Part shown: positions 53,971-63,574 of the stretch, piece after piece
Numbering within the stretch: the stretch's first letter is position 1
How the letters are laid out: each line of letters opens with the position of its first letter
Source of the DNA: Thermoplasmata archaeon
GTDB taxonomy: Archaea > Thermoplasmatota > Thermoplasmata > Thermoplasmatales > Thermoplasmataceae
Length of the DNA: 64,000 bases
Assembly: GCA_021846395.1 (NCBI GenBank)
Contig: JAJZXB010000003.1
Coordinates: forward strand, 1 to 64,000
Direction of reading: 5' to 3'
Made by a program: the position numbers and the translations under genes
Notes under the pieces: generated by a model
Databases searched by the model: none
Told to the model about the DNA's origin: nothing
What the model saw: only the letters and a program-made list of their open reading frames with translations

Positions 53971-55918
53971 TTGGTCTCTTTGGTGTGCTTATTTCCTTTG
54001 GATTAAGGATCTTTTTTACCTTTTGCAGAAACTGTTCCTCATCTGGACCTTTTATCAGAGCATTTGTGAGAACATCATCTATTGTGGTAGCAGGTATAAT
54101 TTCTATCCTGTTTTTATGAGCTTCATCAAGTATAATATCATTAAAGTTAGATGCAGGCACAATTACCTTTGAAAGCCCAGTATCGATAGCAGCTTCCACC
54201 TTGGCAGTCACGCCTCCGACAGGAAGTACATCTCCCCTGATACTTAATGATCCAGTCATTGCAACACTTTGGTCAATTGGAATGTCCTCTATTGCGGATA
54301 TAATGGCTGTTGCTATTGAAACACTGGCGGAATCTCCTTCAACGCCCTCATATGTTCCAATAAACTGTACATGTATATCCATATCTGAAATATTTTTGCC
54401 ACTTATCTTTTTAACTACAGCGGAAACATTCTGTACAGCCTCCTTTGCAATATCACCAAGTTTGCCTGTTGCAAATACCATACCATTTCCGGGATGCTGT
54501 GCCTGAGTGATTTCTGCAACAATTGGCATTACAACACCAGTAAAATCAGACATATCAGTAGAACCCATGACGGCTAGGCCATTGACCTTACCAACTGCCT
54601 GCCCACTGCCCGTAAACATCTTGTAAAGTTTTTTAACCTCTATTGCACGGTCTGCAATCTGCTGTTCAACAGGCTTGCTTAGGTCCCTAGCGGCATTCAC
54701 ATCCTGAGATGTAACTATTATTTCCTTATTGCTTACTGCGATATCACCCGCTATTCTTACAAGGCCCCCAAGTTCTCTTAACCTCAGTGTTAATCTGCCC
54801 TTACGGCCTGCCCTTTTCTGAGCTTCTTTTATTATCTCTGTTATTGCATCAGCATCAAATGGAGGAATTTTCTTATCCTTTGATATCTCCTGTGCTATGA
54901 ACTGTACAATTTTCTTGCGGTTATCATCATTGTCATCCATTGTATCATTCATGTACACCTCGTAACCATATCCTCTTATTCTTGATCTTAAGGCGGGATG
55001 CATATTCCTTATTGCATCAAGGTTTCCTGCCGCAACTAGAACAAAGTCGCATGGAACTGGTTCTGTCTGAACCATGGCACCAGCACTTCTCTCGCTCTGT
55101 CCTGATATTGAAAATTTCTTTTCCTGCATTGCTGTTAATAAAGCCTGCTGATCCTCTGGTCTTAACAGGTTTATTTCATCTATGAATAGCACTCCTTTAT
55201 CGGCTTTCTGCATGTTGCCTGCTTCAACTCTTTCATGGGAGGGTGTTTCAAGTCCACCTGACTGAAAAGGGTCATGCCTTACATCCCCCAGCAGAGCTCC
55301 AGAACGAGCACCTGTTGAATCAATAAATGGGGGTTTATCATTTGGATTATGTGAAACCAATATTTTAGGAACCATTACCCTTTCAACCCTGGCTGCAGGA
55401 TTCATTGCAATGAGTATATAAAGGAATACAGCTCCTATTATTGAAAAGAACAGAATAGTTATGGCGGTTCCAGGACTGGTTTTATACAATACAATAGCAA
55501 GTATGATGCCGAGAAGTATGATTGAAAAAACAATAAATAAAAGGCTTTTTGATCTATCTTTTTTCTCTCTTTCGGCTTTTATCTGATACTGTTTTAATAT
55601 TTCCCTTCCTTTACCGGCAGGGAATGTTTTTATTCTTGGTTTGTTTGAATCTTCTGGATTTGGGAAGCATAATATATCTTCCAAATCCTCTTTTGGTAGA
55701 AAATCAACCATAGATTGTGCAATCATTGATTTACCGGTTCCTGGTTCACCTATAAGGAGAACGTGCCTTTTTTGAATAGCTGCTTTTTTAATAACCTCTC
55801 CGGCTTTTTCTTGACCAACCACCTGGTTGAATAACAGTTTAGGTACTTCAATATCCTTGGTTGATTTTACACCAAGTTTAGATACCCATTCTTCAACATC
55901 ATCATTATTTGTATCCAC
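53960..55918 (-). CDS. lonB: Membrane-bound ATP-dependent protease LonB
   Basis: A 652-residue archaeal Lon. Walker A GEPGTGKS (57-64), two membrane helices inserted in the AAA+ module (about 124-170), Walker B LFIDEINLL, sensor segment and arginine finger region, and a C-terminal protease with catalytic Ser530 in GDSAS and Lys573 in TAKVEAA. It degrades damaged or regulatory proteins at the cytoplasmic face of the membrane and is normally essential. Cgi121 follows with an overlap of eleven bases. Confidence 0.97.
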   Translation of the reverse strand: MDTNNDDVEEWVSKLGVKSTKDIEVPKLLFNQVVGQEKAGEVIKKAAIQKRHVLLIGEPGTGKSMIAQSMVDFLPKEDLEDILCFPNPEDSNKPRIKTFPAGKGREILKQYQIKAEREKKDRSKSLLFIVFSIILLGIILAIVLYKTSPGTAITILFFSIIGAVFLYILIAMNPAARVERVMVPKILVSHNPNDKPPFIDSTGARSGALLGDVRHDPFQSGGLETPSHERVEAGNMQKADKGVLFIDEINLLRPEDQQALLTAMQEKKFSISGQSERSAGAMVQTEPVPCDFVLVAAGNLDAIRNMHPALRSRIRGYGYEVYMNDTMDDNDDNRKKIVQFIAQEISKDKKIPPFDADAITEIIKEAQKRAGRKGRLTLRLRELGGLVRIAGDIAVSNKEIIVTSQDVNAARDLSKPVEQQIADRAIEVKKLYKMFTGSGQAVGKVNGLAVMGSTDMSDFTGVVMPIVAEITQAQHPGNGMVFATGKLGDIAKEAVQNVSAVVKKISGKNISDMDIHVQFIGTYEGVEGDSASVSIATAIISAIEDIPIDQSVAMTGSLSIRGDVLPVGGVTAKVEAAIDTGLSKVIVPASNFNDIILDEAHKNRIEIIPATTIDDVLTNALIKGPDEEQFLQKVKKILNPKEISTPKRPNAI

Positions 55919-56220
55919 ATTATGATAATCTAATCCTAATAATTAAGTTTTTCCTATTAAAATATATAAAAAAATTTGCCAGTTAATGATATCCTTTAGT
56001 AAGCGTAAAAGGATAGCTCAGGATGTTTTATCGATTAACGATTTCAGTATTATTTGCAATATATTTTGTTAGTTTTATGTCTCATATAAACATTTTATTA
56101 ATAAATATTAAAATTCGATAAAATATCAGTTATGTTTGATCTATTCATATCAATGATAAAAAGTACACCATCACATGCAAGAAAAATTATTTGAAAAGTT
56201 TACTGGATATTTTTATCACA
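55919..56220. other. Gene-free stretch upstream of lonB
   Basis: About 300 AT-rich bases with no supported frame. It must hold the lonB promoter. One simple hairpin is visible: ATCCTTT (55991-55997) pairs with AAAGGAT (56008-56014) around a ten-base loop. No box C/D or tRNA-like pattern was found. Confidence 0.45.
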
Positions 56221-56928
56221 TTATTTTTTATATGAATATCCATTATATGACATTGATAAATTATACAGAAATCTATGGTCTTCGCCACCCTGGATTATAC
56301 CATAACATTCCTTATTATTAAATTGTATACTTTTTATTTTCAATTCGTTATAAACCATATCTGTGTCGATCAATTCATTCCCAAAGGAAATTTTTTCATG
56401 AAATGTTTTCAGCTTATTTTCAATAATAACATCCATTATAAAATTCACATCATATGGCATGATCCCCTGCAAGAATGAGTTGTTATCGTCATAGTTCAGT
56501 AAAAGCTTTAATTTATCATCAAGATGCAGGGAACCGGCTATTATATATTTTAATAAGGAAGTATTATAAATTGTTGCCTTCAGATTATTTTTTTGCCTCT
56601 CTTTCAATAAGGTTTTTAATTTCTGATCAGCTATGTATATGTAAAATTTACTATTTCTTTCCTCTATTCTATGCATGCTTATATTATTTGAACCTTCCAC
56701 ATAAACAAATCCAAGCGATAAATAGTTGACATTATTTATACTGTCATGCAAAAATGGAAGATTCTTATCGCTTCTATAAAAATATTTAAATGACTTGTGT
56801 TTAAAAACCTGATCCCTTTTTTCATCATTTCTTTCAATGTTTTTTAATTTGTCGATAAAATATTCAATGCTGTAAACGCTTAAAGAATCATAATTTATCT
56901 TCCAGCCATTATTATATACTGTCTTCAT
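56221..56928 (-). CDS. Uncharacterised 235-aa protein
   Basis: A basic and aromatic, Asn/Lys/Tyr-rich product with mixed alpha/beta character and no membrane helix or signal. Segments such as NYLSLGFVYVEGSNNIS and NNKECYGIIQGGEDHRFLYN suggest a soluble globular fold. I recognise no motif or family. The ATG start and the lack of overlap with neighbours support a real gene; composition fits the host. Confidence 0.65.
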   Translation of the reverse strand: MKTVYNNGWKINYDSLSVYSIEYFIDKLKNIERNDEKRDQVFKHKSFKYFYRSDKNLPFLHDSINNVNYLSLGFVYVEGSNNISMHRIEERNSKFYIYIADQKLKTLLKERQKNNLKATIYNTSLLKYIIAGSLHLDDKLKLLLNYDDNNSFLQGIMPYDVNFIMDVIIENKLKTFHEKISFGNELIDTDMVYNELKIKSIQFNNKECYGIIQGGEDHRFLYNLSMSYNGYSYKK

Positions 56929-57014
56929 TAACGTACATATTATCCAGTAATAAATAAATATTGATACCCGGAATATTCAGTCCTAACTAATGGAGGATGG
57001 GAAATATTCAAAAT

Positions 57015-57173
57015 TTAAGAGAATTCTTCCTGTAATTCAAGTATAACTTCGTTTATCACGTCTTCCATAGTTAACCCTGTATACTCTCTCAAACCGCCCA
57101 TATCGGACCTGAGTCTGGCTAGGTATCCATCCTCATTTTTCTCAAACTCAATGTTGCACAAAAGTTCTTCCAT
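57015..57173 (-). CDS. 52-aa small protein resembling the one at 195-356
   Basis: The ATG-started frame MEELLCNIEFEKNEDGYLAR continues to a C-terminal acidic helix (TMEDVINEVILELQEEF) and TAA. Strand pair plus helix and the spacing IE....G.Y..R match the 53-residue protein next to tRNA-Ser, though identity is modest. No named family recognised. The surrounding 375-base gap between 56929 and 57303 has no other frame. Confidence 0.5.
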   Translation of the reverse strand: MEELLCNIEFEKNEDGYLARLRSDMGGLREYTGLTMEDVINEVILELQEEFS

Positions 57174-57303
57174 ACTAATCAACTATGAAATTATAAGCAC
57201 TATTTAAAAATTGTCATATAGTATGGACTCTCCTCCTATACTGTCCTAAAAAAAATATATTGAAAAATTCCTTCAGGCGTGGGAATAGTTTGATAATTGT
57301 TGA

Positions 57304-58560
57304 TTATCCTGAATAATATCCGAGTATTATATCAGAAACGTTATTCCCCGTTCTTCCTGTAATTATGATACCGTTTTCAATCAGAGCGTGGTAACTATCA
57401 TTGTTTTGAAGATATTCATCGAGACTGCCAATTTTAGTATCATTGTCAACAATGCCACCAGCAGCTGGGCTTAAGCCGTCAATTCCGTCTGTGCCAAAAC
57501 TCAAATAAAGAAAATGTTCATTCTTTTGAGATTTTTTAAACAGTTTGAGTACCAGTTCTTCATTTCTTCCGCCGATGCCTTTTCCTTTTACCATAACTGT
57601 TGTTTCCCCCCCACAGACAAACCAGAATGGGGAATTTTTAATCTCGTATGTTTTTCTTAAAATTTCCATTATATTGCTTGAAACATTTTCAATATCTCCA
57701 TTGATATTACTGCCCAAACAAATGCTGTTTTCATCCATATTTTTATATATATAATCCACAAAGTCTCTATTATTTAAAACAATATTATTCTGTATACTCG
57801 AATAATATTTTTCATCAAGGTCATTCGACCTGTAATTGTTCAAAACAAATTTTTTTAAATTTTCATTTTTAATGAACTTTTGAATTATTGTTTTTGTATC
57901 TATTTCATTTTTATGTTTAACAAGAGGTCCGGAAGCGATAATTGACATATCATCAAAAAAAACATCGGATATGATATACGAAATTACCCTTGCTGGATAT
58001 AAATATCGTGCCATTTTCCCACCCTTTACCCCTGATAGGCCGGAGCGTATTATATTTAAATCATAAATATTTCCGCCATTATTCATTATTTCTTTTGAAA
58101 CTTCCATTATTCTGTCCACTGAAATATTATTTTCAGGAATTTCAAAAAGTGCTGAACCTCCTCCGGATATAAGGACTATGGCCAGGTCATTTTCATTAAT
58201 ATCCTTGATGTGGGACATCAATTTTACTGATGAATCAACTGATATCTGACTGATAAATGGATGGCTTCCCTTCAAAATTTCAAGTTCGGAAAAATTATTG
58301 CTATCGACTTCATCTTCAGGGACAATTATTCCCGCATATTTGATTTTTTTATATATCTTGTCCCTTATCCCTGCATACATTTTAAAAGCAGCTTTGCCAA
58401 AACCAAGAACGTATATTTTGTCATACTTATCGATGTCCAGATCAAATTTTTTAGACAATACGTTTTCCGGTGAAAATTTTTTTATAGCCTCTTCAATTAA
58501 ATCAAGAGCGTACTTTCTTTTAGCATTTGTTGAAATCTGGCCTTTATTTAATATATCCAT
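57304..58560 (-). CDS. gck: Glycerate 2-kinase (MOFRL/GckA type)
   Basis: The 418-residue enzyme phosphorylates D-glycerate to 2-phosphoglycerate, the last kinase of the non-phosphorylative Entner-Doudoroff pathway used by Thermoplasma and Picrophilus relatives. DUF4147 (about 10-240) with VLGFGKAAFKM and LISGGGSALFEIP is followed by the MOFRL domain (about 300-410) with VCGGETTVMVKGKGIGGRNEE and SFGTDGIDGLSPAAGG. The motifs are complete. The neighbouring genes are not pathway partners. Confidence 0.93.
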   Translation of the reverse strand: MDILNKGQISTNAKRKYALDLIEEAIKKFSPENVLSKKFDLDIDKYDKIYVLGFGKAAFKMYAGIRDKIYKKIKYAGIIVPEDEVDSNNFSELEILKGSHPFISQISVDSSVKLMSHIKDINENDLAIVLISGGGSALFEIPENNISVDRIMEVSKEIMNNGGNIYDLNIIRSGLSGVKGGKMARYLYPARVISYIISDVFFDDMSIIASGPLVKHKNEIDTKTIIQKFIKNENLKKFVLNNYRSNDLDEKYYSSIQNNIVLNNRDFVDYIYKNMDENSICLGSNINGDIENVSSNIMEILRKTYEIKNSPFWFVCGGETTVMVKGKGIGGRNEELVLKLFKKSQKNEHFLYLSFGTDGIDGLSPAAGGIVDNDTKIGSLDEYLQNNDSYHALIENGIIITGRTGNNVSDIILGYYSG

Positions 58561-58699
58561 AATTATAATGATTAATGAAACGTTTTTAATTTTATCTATT
58601 GGTAAATAAAAAATGTTAAAAACTCATGGATTTTTTGATTTTCAGCCATAAAATTTATAAATGGGAAAATTAAAATACGGATGCAGTATTATCTAATAC

Positions 58700-60214
58700 G
58701 TGACAGAAGATAAAACTGTTTTACGTTCAAAGGAGGAGTATAGGCATTTGAAGTATAACCAGTTGACCTTGAAACATGCTGTTTCCCAGGCAATTGGATT
58801 GAATGCACCAGGGGGTACAATAGTTCTTTATATTGCTGGAACCGCTGCTCTATTGACATTTACCTTTTCAAAATATCCTGATGGTGCCTTTTCCATACCT
58901 CTTATTTTATTGATGGCTCTTGTTGTATACTCCATGATGAGTTACTCATCTTATGAATTCTCAAAATACCTCTCCAGTTCAGGAGGTTACTATACCTTTG
59001 TTGCAAATGGCCTAGGCAGGTCTCTGGGACTGACCACAGCACTGTCTTATATCAGCTATCAGATATTAAGTTTTACAGGTTTTGGAATTTTAGGTTTTGT
59101 TGGGTTTGCATATGCGATTTTGCCAAGCTTAGGCATAACATTGCCCTATGTAAACATTTTATGGATACCAGTGACAGTTGTTTTTATTTTATTTGTGAGT
59201 TTTCTCATATATAAAGGGATTAAACCATCTTTAAAATATGTATCATATGCCATATTAATTGAGGTCGTATTTTTTATTGGTTCGTCAATATATTTAATTG
59301 GAATAAATCATTCAGCACTTACTCTCAAACCATTCACTGCAATCCCAGTTGGAGGCAATTTCATTATTCTGGCAGCGATGATGGTATATGCAATTGGCAC
59401 ATTTGTAGGTGTGGGCGGGTCAATCCCCATAGCGGAGGAAACAAAGAATCCAAAGAGAAATGTTCCACTTTCTATAATCCTGAGTATTTTTATTCTTGGA
59501 ATAACAATTATATTATCAGCATATGCTGAGGTTGTTTCATGGGGGTATTCAAACATGGCCAACTTTGGAATCGGATCTGGAATAGGTGCATATCCTGTGC
59601 TTTCAATATATAAAAATAGCTTTGGATCCATGGGCGCAATACCATTTGTAATCCTCTTAATAATTGTTATAAATTCATTCTTTACTGCAACTATATCACT
59701 GGGCACAAATGCCACAAGGGTTTTGTTTTCACTTTCAAGAGAACATGTAATCCCGGAAAAATTATCAAGAACTAACACGAGAGGGGTCCCAGTATACGCA
59801 GTTATTTTTATTACTGTAATCTCATTAATAATTGTTATTTCTACTGGCTTGACCTTTGAATATCTTTATCCTGGGCAGATTATAAGTGCCCTATTATATG
59901 CATCATTGTTTTTACTAATTCTTGAATCACCAATAACATATATTGTTCATATTCTAACAAACACATCACTTTACAGTTTTCTTAAAAAGAATAACCAGAA
60001 AACACATTTTGTGAAGCATATTGTTATACCAACTATATCAAGCATTACACTTGTTGGTGCAATAGTTGCAGCAGTATACTTTGATTTAAGCGCTCCGTAT
60101 ATCTATGGCGTATATGGTTCACTCATATGGGTATCTGCAATATTCATAACTGTGATAGTAATGTATACAAAATACAGGAAGAAACTAAATAATCTTGGGG
60201 ATTTTTCCCTATAA
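58700..60214 (+). CDS. APC-family amino acid permease
   Basis: A 504-residue, twelve-helix transporter. Helix 1 carries HAVSQAIGLNAPGGTI and the later EETKNPKRNVPLSII, typical of the amino acid-polyamine-organocation superfamily. The start is GTG (VTEDKTVL...), as no in-frame ATG is close; an out-of-frame ATG 20 bases upstream is followed by stop. A TATAAAT-like box lies about 45 bases upstream. Substrate probably amino acid or peptide-derived amine. It converges with pncB with six bases overlap. Confidence 0.87.
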   Translation: MTEDKTVLRSKEEYRHLKYNQLTLKHAVSQAIGLNAPGGTIVLYIAGTAALLTFTFSKYPDGAFSIPLILLMALVVYSMMSYSSYEFSKYLSSSGGYYTFVANGLGRSLGLTTALSYISYQILSFTGFGILGFVGFAYAILPSLGITLPYVNILWIPVTVVFILFVSFLIYKGIKPSLKYVSYAILIEVVFFIGSSIYLIGINHSALTLKPFTAIPVGGNFIILAAMMVYAIGTFVGVGGSIPIAEETKNPKRNVPLSIILSIFILGITIILSAYAEVVSWGYSNMANFGIGSGIGAYPVLSIYKNSFGSMGAIPFVILLIIVINSFFTATISLGTNATRVLFSLSREHVIPEKLSRTNTRGVPVYAVIFITVISLIIVISTGLTFEYLYPGQIISALLYASLFLLILESPITYIVHILTNTSLYSFLKKNNQKTHFVKHIVIPTISSITLVGAIVAAVYFDLSAPYIYGVYGSLIWVSAIFITVIVMYTKYRKKLNNLGDFSL

Positions 60215-61378
60215 ATTTAATATATTGCCAATTTGACTTATGGATCTGTTCCTTATTTCAGATATATCCTCCTTTATTATGACATTTCCATTTTTAATAT
60301 ATTGAGTTAAAATATTTTCCATAGAACCACCGCATTCACACACTTTATGGCTAACTGTATGTGGAACTACATTCAATTTATAGCACTGGTTACACCTTAA
60401 AACATTTTTTATTCCAGAAAATTTCCCCCTTTTTGTTATATCATTGCCATCAACATTTACAATATCCATGCCGAAATCAACTGTTTTTGCAGAGGCTATA
60501 GAGGTTCCTATACCAAATGAGGAAACGCCGGCTTCAACAAGTTCTGGCAAATCCTCAATTTTGATTCCTCCTGAAACCATGATCCTTACATTCTGATGAT
60601 TTCTTAAATTCAGTTCCCACCGAATTTCCCGGATAATATTTGCAAAATTGCCTCTTCTTGAGGATGGGGTATCTAGCCGGATATAGTCCACATCTGGAAA
60701 TTCATCAGCGGCTTTTATCGCTGCAAATTTTTCATCCATATAAGTATCTATTAAAAATACCCTGAATTTTGAATTTTCATACTGTATTTTCCATGCCTGA
60801 TCATCTCCCAAAATCAAAGAGAGTGCATGGGGCATGGTTCCCGATGGTTCAATTCCAAGAATTTCACCGCTTAAGACCCCTGAAACACCTGAAGCTCCAC
60901 CGATATAGGAAGACCTATCAATCATTGGTGAAATTGCTGGATGCATTCTTCTAATTCCAAATGATATGAAGGGTATTTCTCCAAGTACTTTCTTTATCAT
61001 TGAAGAATATGATGATATTCCAGAAGCCTGGCATATGAATCCCAGAATTGGTGTTTCAAACTCAGCAAAATCAAGATAATTGCCCTCTATCCGGATAAAT
61101 GGGACGGGTACGCCATTCATATCTCTATTTTTCAATAGGGTTCCCTCAGGTATTGAATATAAATTAACATTTTTTCCCTTCAACAGCGAAATGACATCAT
61201 TCAGTCCAGTAAAATTTATGAATTTGTAATCCGTTGAGGGGGCAGTAATCTCCATTGTTACCTTAGGATTTACTGATAATTTCCTGAGAAATTTTTCAGT
61301 TTTTTCAAAATAAACATCCGTAACCTTGCAATTGCTTATGTCCTGATCGTTGGCCATTACAAATTTATTCATTTTCAT
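60209..61378 (-). CDS. pncB: Nicotinate phosphoribosyltransferase
   Basis: The 389-residue enzyme makes nicotinate mononucleotide from nicotinate and PRPP. FRIMVSGGIKIEDLPELVEAG-like barrel segments (here NVRIMVSGGIKIED), FISFGIRRMHPAI and PSGTMPHAL fit the Thermoplasma-type enzyme. The C-terminal zinc knuckle (CNQCYKLNVVPHTVSHKVCEC) is also characteristic of the type I archaeal form. Its start lies in the 3' end of the nicotinamidase gene (14-base overlap): Preiss-Handler salvage operon. Confidence 0.93.
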   Translation of the reverse strand: MKMNKFVMANDQDISNCKVTDVYFEKTEKFLRKLSVNPKVTMEITAPSTDYKFINFTGLNDVISLLKGKNVNLYSIPEGTLLKNRDMNGVPVPFIRIEGNYLDFAEFETPILGFICQASGISSYSSMIKKVLGEIPFISFGIRRMHPAISPMIDRSSYIGGASGVSGVLSGEILGIEPSGTMPHALSLILGDDQAWKIQYENSKFRVFLIDTYMDEKFAAIKAADEFPDVDYIRLDTPSSRRGNFANIIREIRWELNLRNHQNVRIMVSGGIKIEDLPELVEAGVSSFGIGTSIASAKTVDFGMDIVNVDGNDITKRGKFSGIKNVLRCNQCYKLNVVPHTVSHKVCECGGSMENILTQYIKNGNVIIKEDISEIRNRSISQIGNILNL

Positions 61379-61913
61379 TTACCTCTTTTATTAATTGCTC
61401 TGAATTTATTATGTGATAACCATAGTTTATTTTAATATTATTAAGTGCTGATTTATGGTTTCTTTCATCAATGGATGAGCATAAATCAGAAATTACAGAT
61501 ACATTGTAATATCTATAAAAAGCACCGGCACATGTATGCTCCACGCATATATCTGTGCTGATCCCAAATAAATAAATATTCTTTATATTGAGGGCACGCA
61601 GTAGAGAGTCAAGGTCTGTGTCATGGAATGCATCATAATGGCGTTTTTTAATCACATAATTGGGATATTCAGACAGTATGCTGACAATATCTGATGATTT
61701 TGTTCCATCAAGAGCGTGCACACCCCATACCTTGAATTCTGGATCGTTCTGTATATGGGAATCTTTAACAAAAATTACAGGAATATTGCTTATTTTTTGT
61801 AAAACTTTACTGGCTTTCTCAACCGTTTCTATTGACTTCTGGCTGCCGAACTTTCCTGTGACAAAATCATTTATCATATCTACAATGAGAATGCATGAAT
61901 TTTCACTGTGCAT
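61365..61913 (-). CDS. pncA: Nicotinamidase (isochorismatase fold)
   Basis: A 182-residue cysteine hydrolase. The triad is Asp12 (VDMINDF), a Lys at 89/90 (VIKKRHYDAF) and Cys123 (STDICVEHT). It deamidates nicotinamide to nicotinate and thereby feeds the next gene, pncB, which overlaps by 14 bases. Metal-site residues (Asp and His of GVHALDG) are visible. The pair plus nadM gives a salvage route to NAD. Confidence 0.88.
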   Translation of the reverse strand: MHSENSCILIVDMINDFVTGKFGSQKSIETVEKASKVLQKISNIPVIFVKDSHIQNDPEFKVWGVHALDGTKSSDIVSILSEYPNYVIKKRHYDAFHDTDLDSLLRALNIKNIYLFGISTDICVEHTCAGAFYRYYNVSVISDLCSSIDERNHKSALNNIKINYGYHIINSEQLIKEVNENE

Positions 61914-61943
61914 GATGTATATATTATTTTTAAATATTAAACA

Positions 61944-63323
61944 TTAATGTTTGGTCCACCATATGGTCGTATCGCCATTGTCCTCTATATATATGCCATT
62001 GTCAAGAAGTGATTTTCGGATATAATCAGATATATCATACATCTTGTTTTTTCTCATTGCATTTCTGATTTCAATTAAACTCTTTATAATATTGTCATTT
62101 ATGCCTTTCTGATCGTAAAGGATGTACAGGAAGCTGTTCAGGTAATCCATAATTCGTATAATTTTGCCTGCAGTTTCCATTGATATGAAATTGTAATTCT
62201 TATTAACATCGCTTATAAACTCGAGCATTTCCCGTATCAATGATCTTGTATCAAAATTATTTTCCATGATTTTATCGAATTTATCAATAATGCCCAAATA
62301 ATCTACAGAGTATGAACCTTCCTTTTTATCAATGCTTTTAAGCTTATTGTAAAATATGTTAATTTTTTCTATTGTTTCACTGGAATCTTTCATAAGATCA
62401 TCCGAGTATTCAATGGAGGTATTGTAATTTGAATTTATCAATGCAAATCTCAAGGCTTCGGGGGAATAATTTTTTAAAATATCCTTGATTTTAATATAGT
62501 TCTTCAACGATTTTGACATTTTTTCCATATTCACATTAACCATGCCGGTATGTATCCAGTATCTTGCTAAATATTTTCTATTGTTTATTGACATCATCTG
62601 TGCTATTTCTGCCTCATGATGTGGGAAAATTAAATCCGAACCGCCTCCGTGTATATCATATTCATAGCCAAAAAACGTTTCCGTAATTGCAGTATCCTCA
62701 ATATGCCATCCAGGTCTACCCTTGCCCCATGGGGAATCCCAGTATGGCTCACCGGGCTTCATTTTCTTCCACAAAACAAAATCCTCCGGATTTTTTTTAT
62801 CCTCATTTAAAATGCCACGGGCATTTTCCTTAATTTGTTCCAAATTCTGATTCGATAACTTACCATAATCCTTGAATTTGTGAATGTCAAAGTACACACC
62901 ATCGGATGTTTCATATGCATAGCCCTTCCTGACCATTCTTCTGATCTGGCTTATAATTTCCCTTATGTATAGTGTTGCCTTTGCATAGTATGTTACACTG
63001 TTTACCTTCAATAAATTCATCAATCTTAAATATTCATCGTAATAATAATTGGCTATTTCCTCTGGCTTTTTATTTTCTTCATTTGCTTTTTTTATAATTT
63101 TATCATCAACATCTGTAATATTCTGTAAATAAAATACAGAGTAACCTCTGGCTCTTAAAAACTTTACCATGACGTCAAAGAATATATTTGTTCTTGCATG
63201 CCCGATATGAAAATCATCCTGAACAGTTGGACCGCATACAAAAATATTTATTCTCTTCTTATTGAACTCAATGAATTTTTCATCCTTTCTACCAAGAGTA
63301 TTGTGAAGCATCATTAAAAGCAT
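61944..63323 (-). CDS. cysS: Cysteinyl-tRNA synthetase
   Basis: A 459-residue class I synthetase. Zinc ligand Cys30 precedes GPTVQD, HIGH is at 39-42 and KMSKS at 268-272, with HGGGSDLIFPHHEAEIAQ in between (His235 and Glu239 are the other ligand positions). The second zinc Cys (WHIECSAM in E. coli, Cys209) is Asp210 here (WHIEDTAI). The enzyme is otherwise complete, so an altered Zn site is likely. The start could also be Met4 or Met5 (MLHNTLGRKD). It diverges from tRNA-Pro. Confidence 0.96.
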   Translation of the reverse strand: MLLMMLHNTLGRKDEKFIEFNKKRINIFVCGPTVQDDFHIGHARTNIFFDVMVKFLRARGYSVFYLQNITDVDDKIIKKANEENKKPEEIANYYYDEYLRLMNLLKVNSVTYYAKATLYIREIISQIRRMVRKGYAYETSDGVYFDIHKFKDYGKLSNQNLEQIKENARGILNEDKKNPEDFVLWKKMKPGEPYWDSPWGKGRPGWHIEDTAITETFFGYEYDIHGGGSDLIFPHHEAEIAQMMSINNRKYLARYWIHTGMVNVNMEKMSKSLKNYIKIKDILKNYSPEALRFALINSNYNTSIEYSDDLMKDSSETIEKINIFYNKLKSIDKKEGSYSVDYLGIIDKFDKIMENNFDTRSLIREMLEFISDVNKNYNFISMETAGKIIRIMDYLNSFLYILYDQKGINDNIIKSLIEIRNAMRKNKMYDISDYIRKSLLDNGIYIEDNGDTTIWWTKH

Positions 63324-63389
63324 ATAATAAATTAAAAGATAAATTTTTAGATGTCAAAAATTTTTATACAGCTAAGCAATATGCATTCA

Positions 63390-63462
63390 GGGTTTGTGGG
63401 GTAGCATGGTATCCTTCCAGCTTCGGGAGTTGGAAACTCCGGTCCAAATCCGGACAGACCCA
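63390..63462 (+). tRNA. tRNA-Pro (anticodon CGG)
   Basis: Acceptor GGGTTTG/CAGACCC with one G-U pair and discriminator A. Anticodon stem CCAGC/GTTGG encloses TTCGGGA with anticodon CGG. T arm TCCGG/CCGGA with loop TCCAAAT. No intron and no encoded CCA. A TATA-like stretch lies about 25 bases upstream. The next 100 bases lead into an IS relic. Confidence 0.93.
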
Positions 63463-63574
63463 TCTCTTTAACTTTTAAAATGAATTAGTTCATTACAATG
63501 TTTGAATATATCTTTTTGCCGATTCAATTGCTTCTTTCTGGTCCGGATGACGGTGCTACTGTACTGAATTCAAG

